64,000 nt of DNA from the NCBI RefSeq assembly GCF_037893015.1, contig NC_133660.1, positions 287,033,078-287,097,077 on the forward strand, read 5' to 3'. The position numbers and the translations under genes are program-made. This document shows positions 12,701 through 22,760 of this stretch, in pieces. How positions within the stretch are numbered: the stretch's first letter is position 1; every line of letters begins with the position of its first letter. The notes below the pieces were generated by a model. That model ran no database searches, was not told the DNA's origin, and worked only from the letters and a program-made list of their open reading frames with translations. This DNA is from Macrotis lagotis. Lineage: Eukaryota > Chordata > Mammalia > Peramelemorphia > Peramelidae.

Positions 12701-15700
12701 CTAATTCACCCATTATATAAGGTAATTTGAAACTATATCCAAAGGGCTATAAAACCATGCCTACCCTTTGATCCAGCAATACCAACTAGTTAGATGTATA
12801 TCTCAAAAGACATAAAAACATTAAATTAAATAAAGGAAAAGGACTTGACAGTTCTTTTCCCATGACTAGAATTGGAAATAGATACCCATCTATTGGGGAA
12901 TGTCTGAATAAATTGTGAGATTTGATTATGATGGGAATACTATTGTGCTATAAGAAGTGATGAACAGGATTCTCTCAGTAAAACCTGGAAAGACTCACAT
13001 GAGCTGATATTGCAAAGTGAAATGTTCAATGTACAAAGTACAGGAATATTGAAAGATGGTCAACTGTGAATGACTTAGCTATTCTCAGCAATATAATGAT
13101 CTATGACAACTCTCAAGGACTTATGATGAAGAATGCTATCCATCCCCAGAGAAAGAACTAGTTCTGTCTGAAATATACTTTTTAAAACTTTATTTTTCTT
13201 GAGTTTTCTTTGGGGGGGGATGAATTCTGTTTTCTTTCATAGAATATTTATTATAGAAATGTTTTGCATGACTGAGTACTCATGGATAATCTGTCAAATT
13301 GCTTGACTTCTTGGTAAGGGGATTGGGGAAGGAGGGGTGGTAAGAATTTGGTATTCAAAATTTGTTTTTGCATGGGGAAAAATAAAGTACTAAATGAATA
13401 AATAAAAAAAGAAAATTGTCTGCTCATATCTTTTGACCATTTATCAATTGGTAATGACTTGTAACCTTATCAATTTGATTTAGTTGAAGCGTCCTTTGGT
13501 AGCTGGTCTAGTCCATAGATCTGACTATAAAGATGGCCAGAATGTTCCTGATCACTGAATCTAAATAACCTCCTTCTTTTACAGAGGCCAGAGGGAGTTA
13601 AAGGGCCACTCAAACCCAGATCCTCTGAAATCCAGTCTAAATCTTTGAGAAACACCCTAAGAGATCTTTTAAGTCCTAGAAAAGCTAGCTGCCTTTTCCT
13701 CTTCGTTATTAATAAAAATGGTGAGCATTTATATCATGGCTTCCATATATGATCTCATTTAATCCTCACAACCACATTGGGAGGTATTATTATTACAGAT
13801 AAAGAAACTGAGGCTTTGAAGAAGGGAAGGGACTTGATCCAGACTAGATGGCTCAGAATTTTCTGACAGGGTTTGAATTTGCAGCTCTTGTATTCATGAC
13901 ACTACCTCATGGTCTGTATTCCTTATGAGGGTCACCCTTTTTCCTTTTCTATGAGGACCCAGGAGAAGTTGACCACACCTCAAGGTGTGACCCTCTGACA
14001 CCCACCAGTCCAAAGGGTCTTCTCCTGGTCCCACTCATCTCCTACAAGACAACAGCCAGCAGCCCCCAGCACCAAACTCACATATCGATAATTCTCCAAG
14101 TCAGGAGCTCCCTTGCCCATAGACTGGTGAAGAATTGGCACAGTCTTGGGTTCAAGTCCTGTGATGGCCTGTGCACCATGATCCTGGGTGTTGAAATGAA
14201 CTCTCTTGACCTGGGAGGCAGCAAACCCAGCAGTTATCCCCAGAGAGGAGCAAAACTTACAGCTAGCCTGGGATCTCCCATCTGGCGAACCCCACTTTCC
14301 CAATCTATAGACTGTGGGAACATGACTAAAATGGAAATGTTGGACATGATTGTAGCCTGCATCAGATTACTCACTGTCATGGGGATGGGGAGATGGAAAA
14401 GGAAGGAGGGAAAACATGGAACTCACAACCTGACAAGAAATGAATGGTGAAAACTCTCTTTACATATAATTGGAAAAAATAAAATAAAAAATAAAATTGA
14501 GAATTGGCCTAGAGCCCACAGGTCCCTTCCAGTTCTGATCCCAGAACTCTTCAGGCTTCTAGATTCCTTGTGGAGGAGAGAAGCTGAGGAAAGAGGACAG
14601 TTTGGGGAGGGGGCTTGGATCCTCTGATTAGCCAAACAAGTCATCTTGATCCCCTAGAATGTCCCTTGGGATCTCTAGCCTTCAAGACTGGCCAGTGTAC
14701 ACAGATCTCTGTCTAGGCTTGAACTTTATCCCCAAGCAACACTCCATGTTCCCCATACCTCATACCCATCAGCCCCATCTTTTTTTTTTCTCTTGTGCCC
14801 TCTAGAATTCTTCCTATGTTGTTAACAAATTTCTGTGTATCTATTTTTACTTGCTTATAGTTTCCTCCTAATAGAATGTTATCTCCTTAAGAGTAGGGTC
14901 TGTTCTCTCTTGATGTCTCCAGTAGTAGGGGCTCAATAAATCCTTGGTAATGCAATAATCATTATTGAATTGCTTGTCTTCTCCATGGGGGTGGAGGTTG
15001 GGAAGGAAGGAAGAGATCTTGGAACTCAAAGTTTTAGAAACACATGTTAAAAATCACATGAAACAGCAAAAATAAAATACTAAGAAAAATTTAAAATAAA
15101 TGAAATAAAATGCTAAATAACTTAAAACTTTGATTAAAAATGTAAAAATTGTGAGGGACCTCAGAGCACTCACCTCTTTGGAAGAGGGACAAGAGTAGGT
15201 ATTATCACGACCAAAGGTAGAGCCAGGTTGGTACACATTCCTGGGCAGCGGACACCTGCCATCAGGCAACTCCATTGAGCGATAGCCCTCAGTAAAGACT
15301 GACTGAGCATTATCCTTAATTTGGTCTCTGAGGTGGGGTAGAAAAAGGATTGGAGAGCTGGTTAGAGATTATGAATGAGAAACAAGGGATGGAGAACCCC
15401 AGGGGTTGAAAAGAATGAGTTGGTTCACATGAATGTCGGGGACATCCCAGCATTGGTCCCCTGGGGCAATGGGCAACATGGGCATTCTGGACTCTTGGAT
15501 TGCCCTCTACAGCCCTGGCCTAAGCCCTCCATAATAGACCCCCCCCTTCCCCCACTTCCTCTATAAATGACCTACAATAAGTTGACCTTGGGGGAAGGTG
15601 AGATGTCCAGTCTGTCTCAAAGGTGTGGGCCTTACCCTGGAAGTGGGGTAACTGCTCAGTTTGAGTAGATATGGCAAAAAGAAGGCAAGGAGGATGCTCC

Positions 15701-18171
15701 CTTCAGGCCAGAAGAGATAACATCTCTACTCTTGAACCCATTCCCCAGTCTGATGCCTCTCTGGATCCCAAGAGGCAAGTCTCTACTCCAACTATAGAAG
15801 ACACTAGAATGTCTATTGATGGGCTGAGGACCACAGGGCCTGAGTATCATCATGGCCGAAATAGTCACAAAATGCTTTCAAGTCTGTGCTCTATCCATTC
15901 TGTCCTGGAAGCTAAATGAGCCCCCTGGGTGCTATTCTCCCCATATCCCAGCGGAGGAACTGGAAATTTACAGAGGAAGGGGATTGTCCATAGTCATCTA
16001 ATTAATGAGAGCATCAGAGGTAGATCCTAACTCATCAATCAATCAACATCTATTCAGTACCTACTATATGTGCCACACTCTTATGTTATGCACTGAATAT
16101 ATAAAAAGAGGCAAAAGATATTCCCTGCCCTCAAGGAGTTTCCAATCTAATGAGCCCAGTTTTAGAGGACTTTGAGTCAAAAGATTTTGAGGGGTTATTG
16201 AGTCTAAGCTCTTAATTTACAAACAGGGAAATCTATGCTCAGAATTCCTAATGTCACATAAGCTAACAAGTCAGAGCATCAGCATCTGAACTCTGGTCCC
16301 TAAAGCAGAGAGGAAAGAAGAAAGAGGGGGAGCTGAAGGGCCTACCTACCCTATAACAGGATTATCCAGGGTGTCCAAGCTGGGCTGGTAATAGACCATG
16401 GGTCGGTAATTCGACTGGTATCCAGTACCCCTGTGCTGACTGACCTGAGGCTTGAAACCCTCCCGGCCTGCCAGAGAGAAAGGATCATTATTGTTTGGAG
16501 GCACCAGGATGGAGGAAGAAGAAGCCCACGACCCAGAGATTAAGTGGCTCTCTGGTCTGGGTCAGGGTCTGGGTGTCACTGAGATAGAGGGTGTGATAAG
16601 ATCACTGGACAGGATTAGGGAGCCAATGGAGACTAGGGCAAAGCCTTTTCTTGGGGCAGGAGAGGCTATTCATGCTGCCCAACTTCAAATGCATTCTGTC
16701 AACCCAAGGTTAATCGAATAGGACCAAGTCAAGATTAGCATCTCAGTCCACCTCATGAGAAAGAGGGGGCTCAAGATCGTATGTTGACTGGGGCCTCCCT
16801 TGCCTTAGGCTCTCCTCGACTGACCAGAATCCATCCTTAGGGGGAACCGTAGCATGTATAGTTTTATTTTCTCAGGTCACACAGACAGTGACCCAGAGCA
16901 CGGCAATGAAGACAACAAGTCTATGGTTTCTTGTACTCCACATGTATGAGACTCTAGGGGGTCATCATAGTGCAGAGTGCCAGGCCTGGAGTCGGGAAAT
17001 TCAAATCTGGCCTCAGACACTTATTAGCTGGCCCTTGGCAAGTCACTTAGGATTGTCTGCCTCAGTTTCCTCATCTACAAAATGAGATGGAGAAGAAAAT
17101 GGCAAACCCCTCCAGGATCTCTGCCAATAAAATCCCAATGTGGTCAGAAGAATTGAAATGATACTTGTATGAGTGACTTTGCCCACTCAATTGGAACATC
17201 ATTCAATAAACCCTAGAAGGTCCCCCCTTTATTTGCAGAGAAAGGACTGGATATGGAATGCTGCAGATGATTCTGTATTGATCAATTTGATGATTAGTTT
17301 TGCTGAATTGATTTTTCCCCCCTCCTTTTTCTTCTTTGTTATAAGGGATAGTTCTCGGGGAGTGGGAAGGGTTATAAGGGAAGATATAAATGGTATAAAA
17401 ACAAAAGCTATCAACAAACTATTTAAAAAATAAACTTTGCATTTATTTTGGTGTGAATGTGATCTTGTTTCTTGAAGTTCTGAATGTGACCATCATGGGC
17501 AAGGTCCATGAAGGTTCAGCCCCTCCAAGCTCCTGTGAGCAGTCATGGTGACATGGCAGCCATGGATGGAAGTGATGAGGGTCAGAGGGTCCAAGTGAGC
17601 CACTCCATCAGTATGATGAGGTGAGAGGCTTTGGAACCCATGTGCGGGGCTCACAAAGACAGGACTGTTTTAGCCCTTCCCGCTCTCAAATATGCCCATA
17701 TTAGTGTTGGGTAGGGGTTAAGAGCCCAGAGAGACCCAGTGACCTACCCCCAGTTACTCCCAGTTACTCCACAGTAACTGACAAGAGCCAGGACTGGGAC
17801 CTGTGCTCTGATGCCATATCCCTTACTACTTTGCCACACATCGCTGCTCCACGTCTCAGAGGGTTAGGGTTTGGGTGATGCTGGTGCCTCTCTACAACCA
17901 AGGTTCTGATGATGGGGGCAGTGAGGCAATAGGACAGGATGGGGGTGGCAATGGCCAACTTTCCAACCCCCTCATCAAGAAGTCTGTTTCCAGACCTGAG
18001 TCCCGGGAGGGGGGAAGGGAGGGGATGGTGGCTTCAGAGAGTTTAGAGAGAGGGTCTCTTACTGTAGGATGTGCAATAGCTGGTGGCATAGAATTTCAGG
18101 GGATCTGCACAGCCCCCTGAACTCATCTTCACATATGGGGAAACAACACCCAGGGGCAGTTTGCCCATCAT
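7741..18171 (-). CDS. SAXO4: SAXO4 (PPP1R32), stabilizer of axonemal microtubules 4; whole coding span in 12 exons
   Basis: The minus-strand join is 18171-18063, 16467-16350, 15327-15174, 14210-14082, 12092-12029, 11479-11379, 10458-10399, 10129-10058, 9484-9368, 9272-9184, 8337-8167, 7819-7741. It gives 1263 nt, 420 residues plus stop, with all phases closing and GT-AG at every junction. The product starts MMGKLPLGVVSPYVKMSSGG and ends with a TLT..DPFY tail; both match human PPP1R32 (about 425 residues) as I recall it. Residues 130-133 are RVHF, a fit to the PP1-docking RVxF consensus. Two related blocks, GAKE..GFT at about 200-208 and 306-314, and a C-terminal ENIPKGLDREGWTRGGIQPQ stretch are typical of the family. 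Known role: cilium-associated PP1 partner and microtubule protein of multiciliated cells. It lies downstream of SDHAF2 on the same strand. It looks intact. Confidence 0.95.
7862..7975 (-). repeat. MIR/THER-type SINE fragment in SAXO4 intron 12
   Basis: It contains ctcattttacagttaaagaaactgaggt preceded by a ctggaagagacctcagag segment, the reverse orientation of an old CORE-SINE. Confidence 0.5.
8167..8337 (-). CDS. SAXO4: SAXO4 exon 12
   Basis: The acceptor is tgttcctgcag and the donor ggcag|gttggt. It encodes residues 338-394 and two bases of Arg395. It carries the most conserved stretch of the protein, YFENIPKGLDREGWTRGGIQ. If the last intron were retained the frame would run on about 27 residues to a stop near 8085. 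Confidence 0.93.
9184..9272 (-). CDS. SAXO4: SAXO4 exon 11
   Basis: The acceptor is accccacag and the donor ag|gtgagc. It encodes residues 309-337 and two bases of Arg338. EPSGFTTNNPGYTRP completes the second GAKE..GF block begun in exon 10; DPDQRFLTTYNQ matches the human DPDRDNRYLTTYNQ. Confidence 0.92.
9368..9484 (-). CDS. SAXO4: SAXO4 exon 10
   Basis: The acceptor is gacctgcag and the donor aag|gtgagt. It encodes residues 270-308, with EPSALSHRQYQ and NNAMLGRETLGAK matching EPSSVSHQQFQ and NVALLGRETVGKK. Phase 0 at both ends. The following intron is only 95 nt. Confidence 0.92.
9560..9745. repeat. (GGAT)n / (GA)n simple repeat in SAXO4 intron 9
   Basis: gatggatg-type units are followed by about 25 GA dinucleotides (9698-9743). 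It lies next to a degenerate reverse SINE. Confidence 0.85.
9755..9900 (-). repeat. Degenerate reverse SINE in SAXO4 intron 9
   Basis: agagctagtgaatgtttgag ... ggtaccacctagctgacc follows the layout of a reverse tRNA-headed SINE, but many positions have changed. Confidence 0.5.
10058..10129 (-). CDS. SAXO4: SAXO4 exon 9
   Basis: The acceptor is tttctctag. It encodes residues 246-269, opening GDEYLPVLAKGSERESGFSR (human GDEFLPVLARGSKRETAFSR). I placed the donor at aag|gtccac because it keeps phase 0 into exon 10 and the protein alignment. Downstream GT sites either break the frame or add residues without a human counterpart. The donor is weak and lies just before a run of C. Confidence 0.8.
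10399..10458 (-). CDS. SAXO4: SAXO4 exon 8
   Basis: This is a 60-nt exon with acceptor ctctttcag and donor caa|gtaaga. It encodes residues 226-245 (MPPPSRSTTRSDYGPLASLQ), a weakly conserved linker opposite ALLPGQSVTKSDF in human. Phase 0 at both ends. Confidence 0.85.
11379..11479 (-). CDS. SAXO4: SAXO4 exon 7
   Basis: The acceptor is tcctttccag and the donor cct|gtgagt. It encodes residues 192-225 and contains the first KKTIGAKEETGFT block, the counterpart of KKSIGAKEGSGFT. It ends at LPGDP in phase 0, as in human. Confidence 0.92.
12029..12092 (-). CDS. SAXO4: SAXO4 exon 6
   Basis: This is a 64-nt exon with donor ag|gtacac and an acceptor ending tgcttcag. It encodes residues 171-191 and the first base of Asp192. 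GPRFMSSEYASRY corresponds to GPRFMTSEYNSKY in human. The upstream intron holds a 5'-truncated L1 in the opposite orientation. Confidence 0.91.
12550..13410 (+). mobile_element. 5'-truncated L1 in SAXO4 intron 5, with 14-bp target-site duplication
   Basis: The piece carries the marsupial L1 3' end: gggctataaaaccatgcc ... gatccagcaata, tattggggaatgtctgaata, then an A-rich tail at aaataaataaaaaaa. Identical 14-bp repeats, gaaaattgtctgct, flank it at 12536-12549 and 13411-13424, which fixes both ends. It is antisense to SAXO4 and about 860 bp long. Confidence 0.9.
13785..13915 (-). repeat. MIR-type SINE fragment
   Basis: cagataaagaaactgaggct followed by a degraded segment ending in tcatgacactacctcatgg; old and reverse-oriented. 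Confidence 0.5.
14082..14210 (-). CDS. SAXO4: SAXO4 exon 5, carrying the PP1-docking motif
   Basis: The acceptor is gcctcccag and the donor tat|gtgagt. It encodes residues 128-170 (129 nt, phase 0 to 0). It opens VKRVHFNTQDHG, where RVHF (130-133) fits the RVxF PP1-binding consensus, followed by the conserved QAITGLEPK. Confidence 0.93.
14370..14505 (+). repeat. L1 3'-terminal fragment
   Basis: ggggagatggaaaaggaagg ... ctttacatataattggaaaa followed by an A-rich tail matches the extreme 3' end also seen near 56480. Confidence 0.6.
14985..15090 (+). repeat. L1 3'-terminal fragment
   Basis: A gggtggaggttgggaaggaa G-rich stretch is followed by ggaactcaaagttttagaaa and an A-rich tail, the usual layout of a marsupial L1 3' end. 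It lies just beyond the exon 4 donor. Confidence 0.5.
15174..15327 (-). CDS. SAXO4: SAXO4 exon 4
   Basis: The acceptor is ccccacctcag and the donor gag|gtgagt. It encodes residues 76-127, with GYRSMELPDGRCPLP aligning to SYRPLEVPDGKHPLP of human PPP1R32. It is 154 nt and ends in phase 0. Confidence 0.92.
16035..16155 (+). repeat. Old LINE/SINE-derived fragment (L2/MIR-like)
   Basis: caatcaacatctattcagtacctactat ... ccctgccctcaaggagtttcc is a widespread mammalian repeat phrase. Similar degraded pieces occur near 4720-4830, 10660-10730, 37322-37460, 42860-42920, 48540-48620 and 58200-58480. Confidence 0.5.
16350..16467 (-). CDS. SAXO4: SAXO4 exon 3
   Basis: It is bounded by acceptor ctctctggcag and donor g|gtaggt. 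It encodes residues 37-75 plus two bases of Gly76, including HRGTGYQSNYRP, the counterpart of HVGTGYKSNFQP in human. It enters in phase 1 and leaves in phase 2. Confidence 0.92.
16955..17170 (+). repeat. MAR1-type CORE-SINE, forward, SAXO4 intron 2
   Basis: The tRNA-like head (atagtgcagagtgccaggcc), the core (cctcagtttcctcatctaca) and the tail part (ggcaaacccctccaggat ... cccaatgtggtcag) are all present. Nearly full length. Confidence 0.75.
17230..17435 (+). repeat. Unclassified retroelement 3' end
   Basis: gattctgtattgatcaattt ... cctttttcttctttgttataagg ... gtataaaaacaaaagctatcaa ends in an A-rich tail. A related piece lies at 38900-39060. I do not know the family. Confidence 0.4.
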
Positions 18172-18202
18172 GGTGGCAGCAGGAACTAGGCACGAGGACC
18201 AC
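18063..18202 (-). CDS. SAXO4: SAXO4 exon 2: end of 5' UTR and first coding exon
   Basis: The acceptor ctttcctag lies at 18203 and the donor a|gtaaga follows 18063. The 31 nt from 18202 to 18172 are 5' UTR. Translation starts at 18171 in a strong Kozak context (gccaccATGATGG). It encodes residues 1-36 and the first base of codon 37. The start was chosen because human PPP1R32 also begins MMGKLPL. Confidence 0.93.
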
Positions 18203-18244
18203 CTAGGAAAGGCAAGGAGAGACATATAACAGATATTCACAGTC

Positions 18245-18540
18245 AACGCTGACTTTGTATGATTAAGGCATAGGGACAGAGAGACAGAAAGGCAGAGAGA
18301 CAATGTCAGAACGACAGAGGCAGAATCCAAGTCAGAAAGAAAAAGAGAGCGATAGAGACTAGACAGAGACAGAGAGAAACAGCGACACAGAGAAGAGATA
18401 GATAGAGACAGAGACAGAGTCAGAGAGACAAAGACAGCATCAGAGAGAAAGAGAGACAGAGATGACACAGAGATAGACAGAGACACAGAGAAGAGACAGA
18501 AAGATTGAGGTAGAGACGGAGTCAGAGATAGAAACAGAGA
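18245..18540. repeat. (GACAGA)n low-complexity repeat in SAXO4 intron 1
   Basis: Some 290 bp of gacagaga and gagaca units on the plus strand give open frames rich in S and L on the minus strand. No function is apparent. Confidence 0.85.
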
Positions 18541-19138
18541 GCACGTGTGACTAGTGGTGACTTTGAGAGTGCCTAGTCCTTTTCTAGAGAACCTGGTGAA
18601 GTAGCCCCCTCATGACTGCCCATTTAGGAAACCCAGGTGGTCTTCTCTCTACCTGACAAGGGAGGGAACTCACCCTCAGAGAGGAAAGATAAACTTGCCC
18701 GTAGTCAAGAGAACTGGTAAGGGGGTATTTGGACCCAGGTCTCCAAGGTGGCGGTCATGACTCCAGTCTCCCAGGGTTCTACAATTCCTGTTATTCTCTT
18801 TCTTCCACACTCTGTTTTGGGTACATGTCTCTTCATGCCCTGCTTGCTGGGTTGGACCTTCCTTGAGGGGCGGACCTGGCTCTTCTCCATCTTTGCAGCC
18901 ATCCCAGGACAGCCCAGCCCAGAGCCCCAGATCGTTCGAGGATTTTGAATCCAATGAGCAGGTGAATGAAAGGGGGAGCGGCCTGTCTTCCCGGGACTCA
19001 TGGACTAGAATGCCCTTTTCTGGTCTCTCTGATCAGTCCCCTAGTCCTCCTTTTCCTTCTCCCATCTTCCCTCGGGCATCTGCTTCTCATCCATAGCGAT
19101 GCTCCCTGGGAGGTGGTGCCCAGCCCCCATCGTCTTAC

Positions 19139-19270
19139 CTGTGCCCTCGTGGCCCTGACAGGGAAAAGGACTCCCCAGAGGAGCAGGATCCTCAGGGGAA
19201 GGAACTGACTTGAGCAGAAGCTGCAACCAACTGGCTGGCCTTCCTCAGGGGAGGTGCCAGGCTGCCTTAG
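19139..19270 (-). other. SAXO4: Probable SAXO4 exon 1 (5' UTR)
   Basis: A textbook donor, gggcacag|gtaaga, falls on the minus strand after 19139, about 940 bp upstream of the acceptor of exon 2. No other strong donor is obvious in this interval. The sequence has no in-frame start joined to the SAXO4 frame, so it would be non-coding. The 5' limit is a guess, set just downstream of the candidate X-box. Confidence 0.55.
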
Positions 19271-19284
19271 AACAGCAACAATGC

Positions 19285-19297
19285 ATTGCTTGGCAAC
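19285..19297. promoter_or_regulatory. Candidate RFX X-box at the SAXO4 promoter
   Basis: ATTGCT-T-GGCAAC resembles the X-box consensus GTNRCC(N1-3)RGYAAC. The right half is perfect and the left half is relaxed. It sits just upstream of the proposed first exon. RFX factors are known regulators of ciliary genes, so the position is sensible, but occupancy is inference. Confidence 0.4.
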
Positions 19298-19467
19298 AGA
19301 ATCTTAGCAACCAGCTTCCAAACACCTCTGGAATCAGTCTCCCCTAGGGTCCAGTGTACAGACAGAGAATGGAGAGATGGAGACGGGCAGGAGGTGGGCT
19401 GCCCAGAGGGGCCAGGGAGCCTCCTATCTGCCTAGGTGTTTGTCAGATCAATACAAGGGCTTCTTCC

Positions 19468-19530
19468 TAATAAGAATTATAATAATAATAATTATTATTA
19501 TAATTAATAATAACAGTAATAATACATTAA
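19468..19530. repeat. AT-rich (TAA)n/(TTA)n simple repeat
   Basis: ataataataataattattattataatt and similar units form a short imperfect palindrome-like AT stretch upstream of the SAXO4 promoter. Confidence 0.7.
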
Positions 19531-19999
19531 GTTTTTAGAGAGGAATAAAAGACTCCTGAAGGAGATTCTCTTTGAGGTGGGCTTAAATGAGGGAGGGGTA
19601 GCAATTCTACAAAGAAAGAGAGAGGGGATCTTAGGCAGCAAAAACACAAAGGTTGGGAAAATGCAAAGCAGCTATTCCACTTTGACACTGAAAAAGTGCA
19701 AAGAGAACTAATATGAGTGAAAGTTAAAATAGTCCGGTAAGATCAGATTAGCCAAGCAAAGAAGCCCAGGAACCAGTAGGAGCCCATGAGCCTTTGCGGC
19801 CCCTGCCCCTCCTCAGCCTTCCCAAAAGGGTGCTTGTAATTTATGTTGTACAGACTCACACAAGTTTGTAGAAAATAAATTTCCTTTGAGCAGAGACGGG
19901 AAGTTCCCTCGTTTCTGGTAAGTTGAGCTGCCTGACCCATAATAGGCTCTTAATAAGTGAATGGTGATTGGTTAATGGACTGGAAAGCAGTCTGGACTT

Positions 20000-20125
20000 A
20001 CAGGCTCCAAGCCCCAGCTCTCTGTTTGCCTTGGGCAAGTCCCTTCTCCTCTCTGGGCCTCAGTTTACTCATCTGTAAAATGAGGACAATTGGACTAGAT
20101 GATCTGAGGGTCTCTCCCTGCCCCT
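20000..20125 (+). repeat. THER1/MIR-type SINE
   Basis: gccttgggcaagtcccttct, then cagtttactcatctgtaaaa, then gactagatgatctgagggtc: a well-preserved CORE-SINE layout. Confidence 0.65.
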
Positions 20126-21684
20126 TAGCCCCTTTACCCAAGCTCAGTCCTCATTTCAGATCTCAGATTCAGAGTGAAGCCCACCTCCCCACCCTCAGCT
20201 GCTCCCCCCAGGAGGTAGATGGGGTCAGGACTCTGGGCTGGGGGACAAAGAGCCTCTCCCTCCTCTGGTTAAGTGTCATCTCTTTGAGAGAGAGGAAGAG
20301 CTTCTCCTCGAAGCTGGGGATCTCTTGGACCAAAGAGGACACTTGAGAAACTCTCCTGGGATCTTGTGGGGCCCTCCCGTTGGGCTCCCTCACTGGGGAC
20401 ACCGCGTTCCCAGTCCCTCTGTGCTTTTTGGCTGTGTGGTGACACCTCGTGGCCAGCCGTCAGTACTTCACCAAGCTCTGGGGTGCAAAGGCAGACAGGT
20501 AGCTCCTCTCCATTTTTCCAAGCCCATCCAGACCCTTCCAAGGCTGCCTTAATTTTCCTTGCTGGAAAAGGGCTGAAGGAAAGGAAGAAGACCCTGCCTG
20601 GGGAGGCCTGGGGCCAAGCCCTGCTTTGAGGCTTCTCACCTGGGGCTGGTCGCCTCTCCCCTCTGGACTCCAATGACAAGGTTGACCTGGACGTTCCCAA
20701 AAGTCTTTTCTGGCTTTTAACCATTCAGGATTGGAAATCCTGCCCCTCTTGGCCCCCACCTCATTGTCAGGCCTAAAACGGTCAACTTTGTCATGTTTGT
20801 ACCTGGTTCTGAGCTGGCACAGGGCCACTTCCCTGCCTTCGTTGCCTGGAGGAGACATAAGCACACCTGGGATCCTAGGACTGAATATTGAGGACTGGAA
20901 GGGACCTGAAGGGTCAGCTGGTCTCCTTGAACCTAGATTTTCTGGCCTCCAAGCCTAGCAGTCTTGCCCTCTAGGCCCAGTGATCCACCTATCTACATGG
21001 GTAGATAAAAGTCATTTACAGGAGGCATGGGCACCTGCATGAAAATAAGCAGAAAGTGGCCAGCCTTTAGAGTGGGGAGGGACTAGGGAAGACCTGGAGT
21101 CCAGGCCCCTCCTTTTGCAGTTGTGGAAACCAAGCCCAGAGGTAAGGAAATGACTTATCCAAGATCACTCAGCCAATAAGGAGCAGTGCTGACTGCACAG
21201 CTCAGATCAGAGGACCTGGTTCTTCTACAGGAGCAGACAGAGTCGAATGGAAGCTTCAGGGCTCCAAGATCAGCCACTGTCTGAAGCTGCCTTTGGTTGG
21301 CCAGTCAACAAACATTTGGTGGACGCGTCCTCTGTTACACTTGCAGACAGGAAGCTCTAAAGGCTCCCTGAGACTGCTCCTCTGGGCAATGGCCCAGAGC
21401 CGGCACGAATGAGTGACACCCTCCACAAAGAGTCAGGACACAAAAGGACCTTGGCGGGCCAGAGAACCAAGCCGAATCTAATGAGGGGAAACTCATTCTG
21501 AGGCAAGGTAAAGTCTTACCCTTGGAATTCAAAATATCAACTTCACAAGCATAAGGTGAGGGGGATAGAGTGAGACAACAGTTTGAAAAAGATCCAGGGG
21601 TTTCAGTGGACTGCGAGCTCATTAGGATGGGGCAGTCAGTCAAGAAGCATTACTTCCGCACCTTGAGTCAGCTGTGGGCCTCTG

Positions 21685-21895
21685 GGGCCATAGAATATAA
21701 AATGCTGGGCCTGGAGTCAAGAACACTCATCTTTGTGAGTTCAAATCCAGCCTCATAGTCTTCCTATGGGACCCTAGGCAAGTCACTTTACTCTGTTTGC
21801 CTCAGTTTCCTCATTTATAAAATGAGCTGTCGAAGGGCAAGGCAAACCACTCCCATGGGGTCATAGAGAATCAGCTACACCCAGAAAAAGGATTT
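21685..21895 (+). repeat. MAR1-type CORE-SINE, forward
   Basis: From agaatataaaatgctgggcc through cctcagtttcctcatttata to catggggtcatagagaatca. Nearly full length. Confidence 0.7.
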
Positions 21896-22104
21896 AACAA
21901 TAACCACAAAGTAGAATAGACTGCCTTTGGAGACAGAGGATTTCCCCCTTCTTGGACAGCTTCAAGCAAAGGTTGGACAACCATTCCCTGAGCATGAAGT
22001 AGCAGAAATTGCTCTCTGGGTATGGGTTGGACTAGAGACGCTCCTAATCTGTGATGGTCAGTCTAAATTGGTTGTTTCAACTCACATCAATAATTGAACA
22101 GTGA

Positions 22105-22263
22105 GGGGCGGCTAGATGGCACAGTGGATAAAGCACCGGCCCTGGAGTCAGGAGTCCCTGAGTTCAAATCCAGCCTCAGACACTTAATGATTACCTAGCT
22201 GTGTGGCCTTGGGCAAACCACTTAACCCCATTGCCTTGCAAAAAAAACAAACCTAAAAAAAAG
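22105..22263 (+). repeat. WSINE1-type SINE with 11-bp target-site duplication
   Basis: Complete copy (ggggcggctagatggcacag to an A-rich tail). ttgaacagtga occurs at 22094-22104 and again at 22264-22274. Confidence 0.9.
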
Positions 22264-22289
22264 TTGAACAGTGAAAAAAAGAGATAGAT

Positions 22290-22290
22290 A

Positions 22291-22350
<60 letters not shown>
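22290..22350. repeat. (GA)n microsatellite
   Basis: About 28 GA units lie between two forward SINEs. Confidence 0.9.
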
Positions 22351-22352
<2 letters not shown>

Positions 22353-22359
22353 TGATAAA

Positions 22360-22500
22360 TGAAAAAGGTGGAGCAGTGGATAGGGTTCTGGTCCTGCAGT
22401 CAGGAAGACTCGAGATCAAATCCAGCCTCAGACACTTCATAATTGCCTAGCTGTATGACCTTAGGCAAATCACTTAACCCCACAGTCTTGCAAAAACAAA
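22360..22500 (+). repeat. WSINE1-type SINE, 5'-shortened
   Basis: gtggagcagtggatagggtt ... cccacagtcttgcaaaaac. The first bases of the head are lost or altered. Confidence 0.75.
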
Positions 22501-22637
22501 ACAAAAAACAAGTATGATCCCAAGATATAACCTTGGACAAGTCACTAATGTCATGGTTCCTCAGTTTCCCTTTCTATCTGAAGAAATAGCCTGTGACTGG
22601 TGGAAGGCCTTGTTGATAGGAGTTATTGCTATATAGT

Positions 22638-22760
22638 CCTTCTTGTGCTTCAAGAACTTCTCCCTTTCTGGGACCCAAAATAATAACACAGTGACATGAT
22701 TATCCCTTTTGTGTTTCAAGAAATTCTCTCTGAGGCCCGAAATAACGCAGTGATACTAAT
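22638..22760 (+). repeat. Two-unit tandem duplication
   Basis: Units share cttcaagaacttctc / tttcaagaaattctc, then gacccaaaataataacacagtgacat / gcccgaaataacgcagtgatact. Spacing is about 60-65 bp. Source unknown. Confidence 0.6.

Noticed and set aside
22105-22180. tRNA-like sequence with A and B box resemblance
   Set aside because: It is the head of a SINE, as are all other tRNA-like stretches here; no complete cloverleaf gene.
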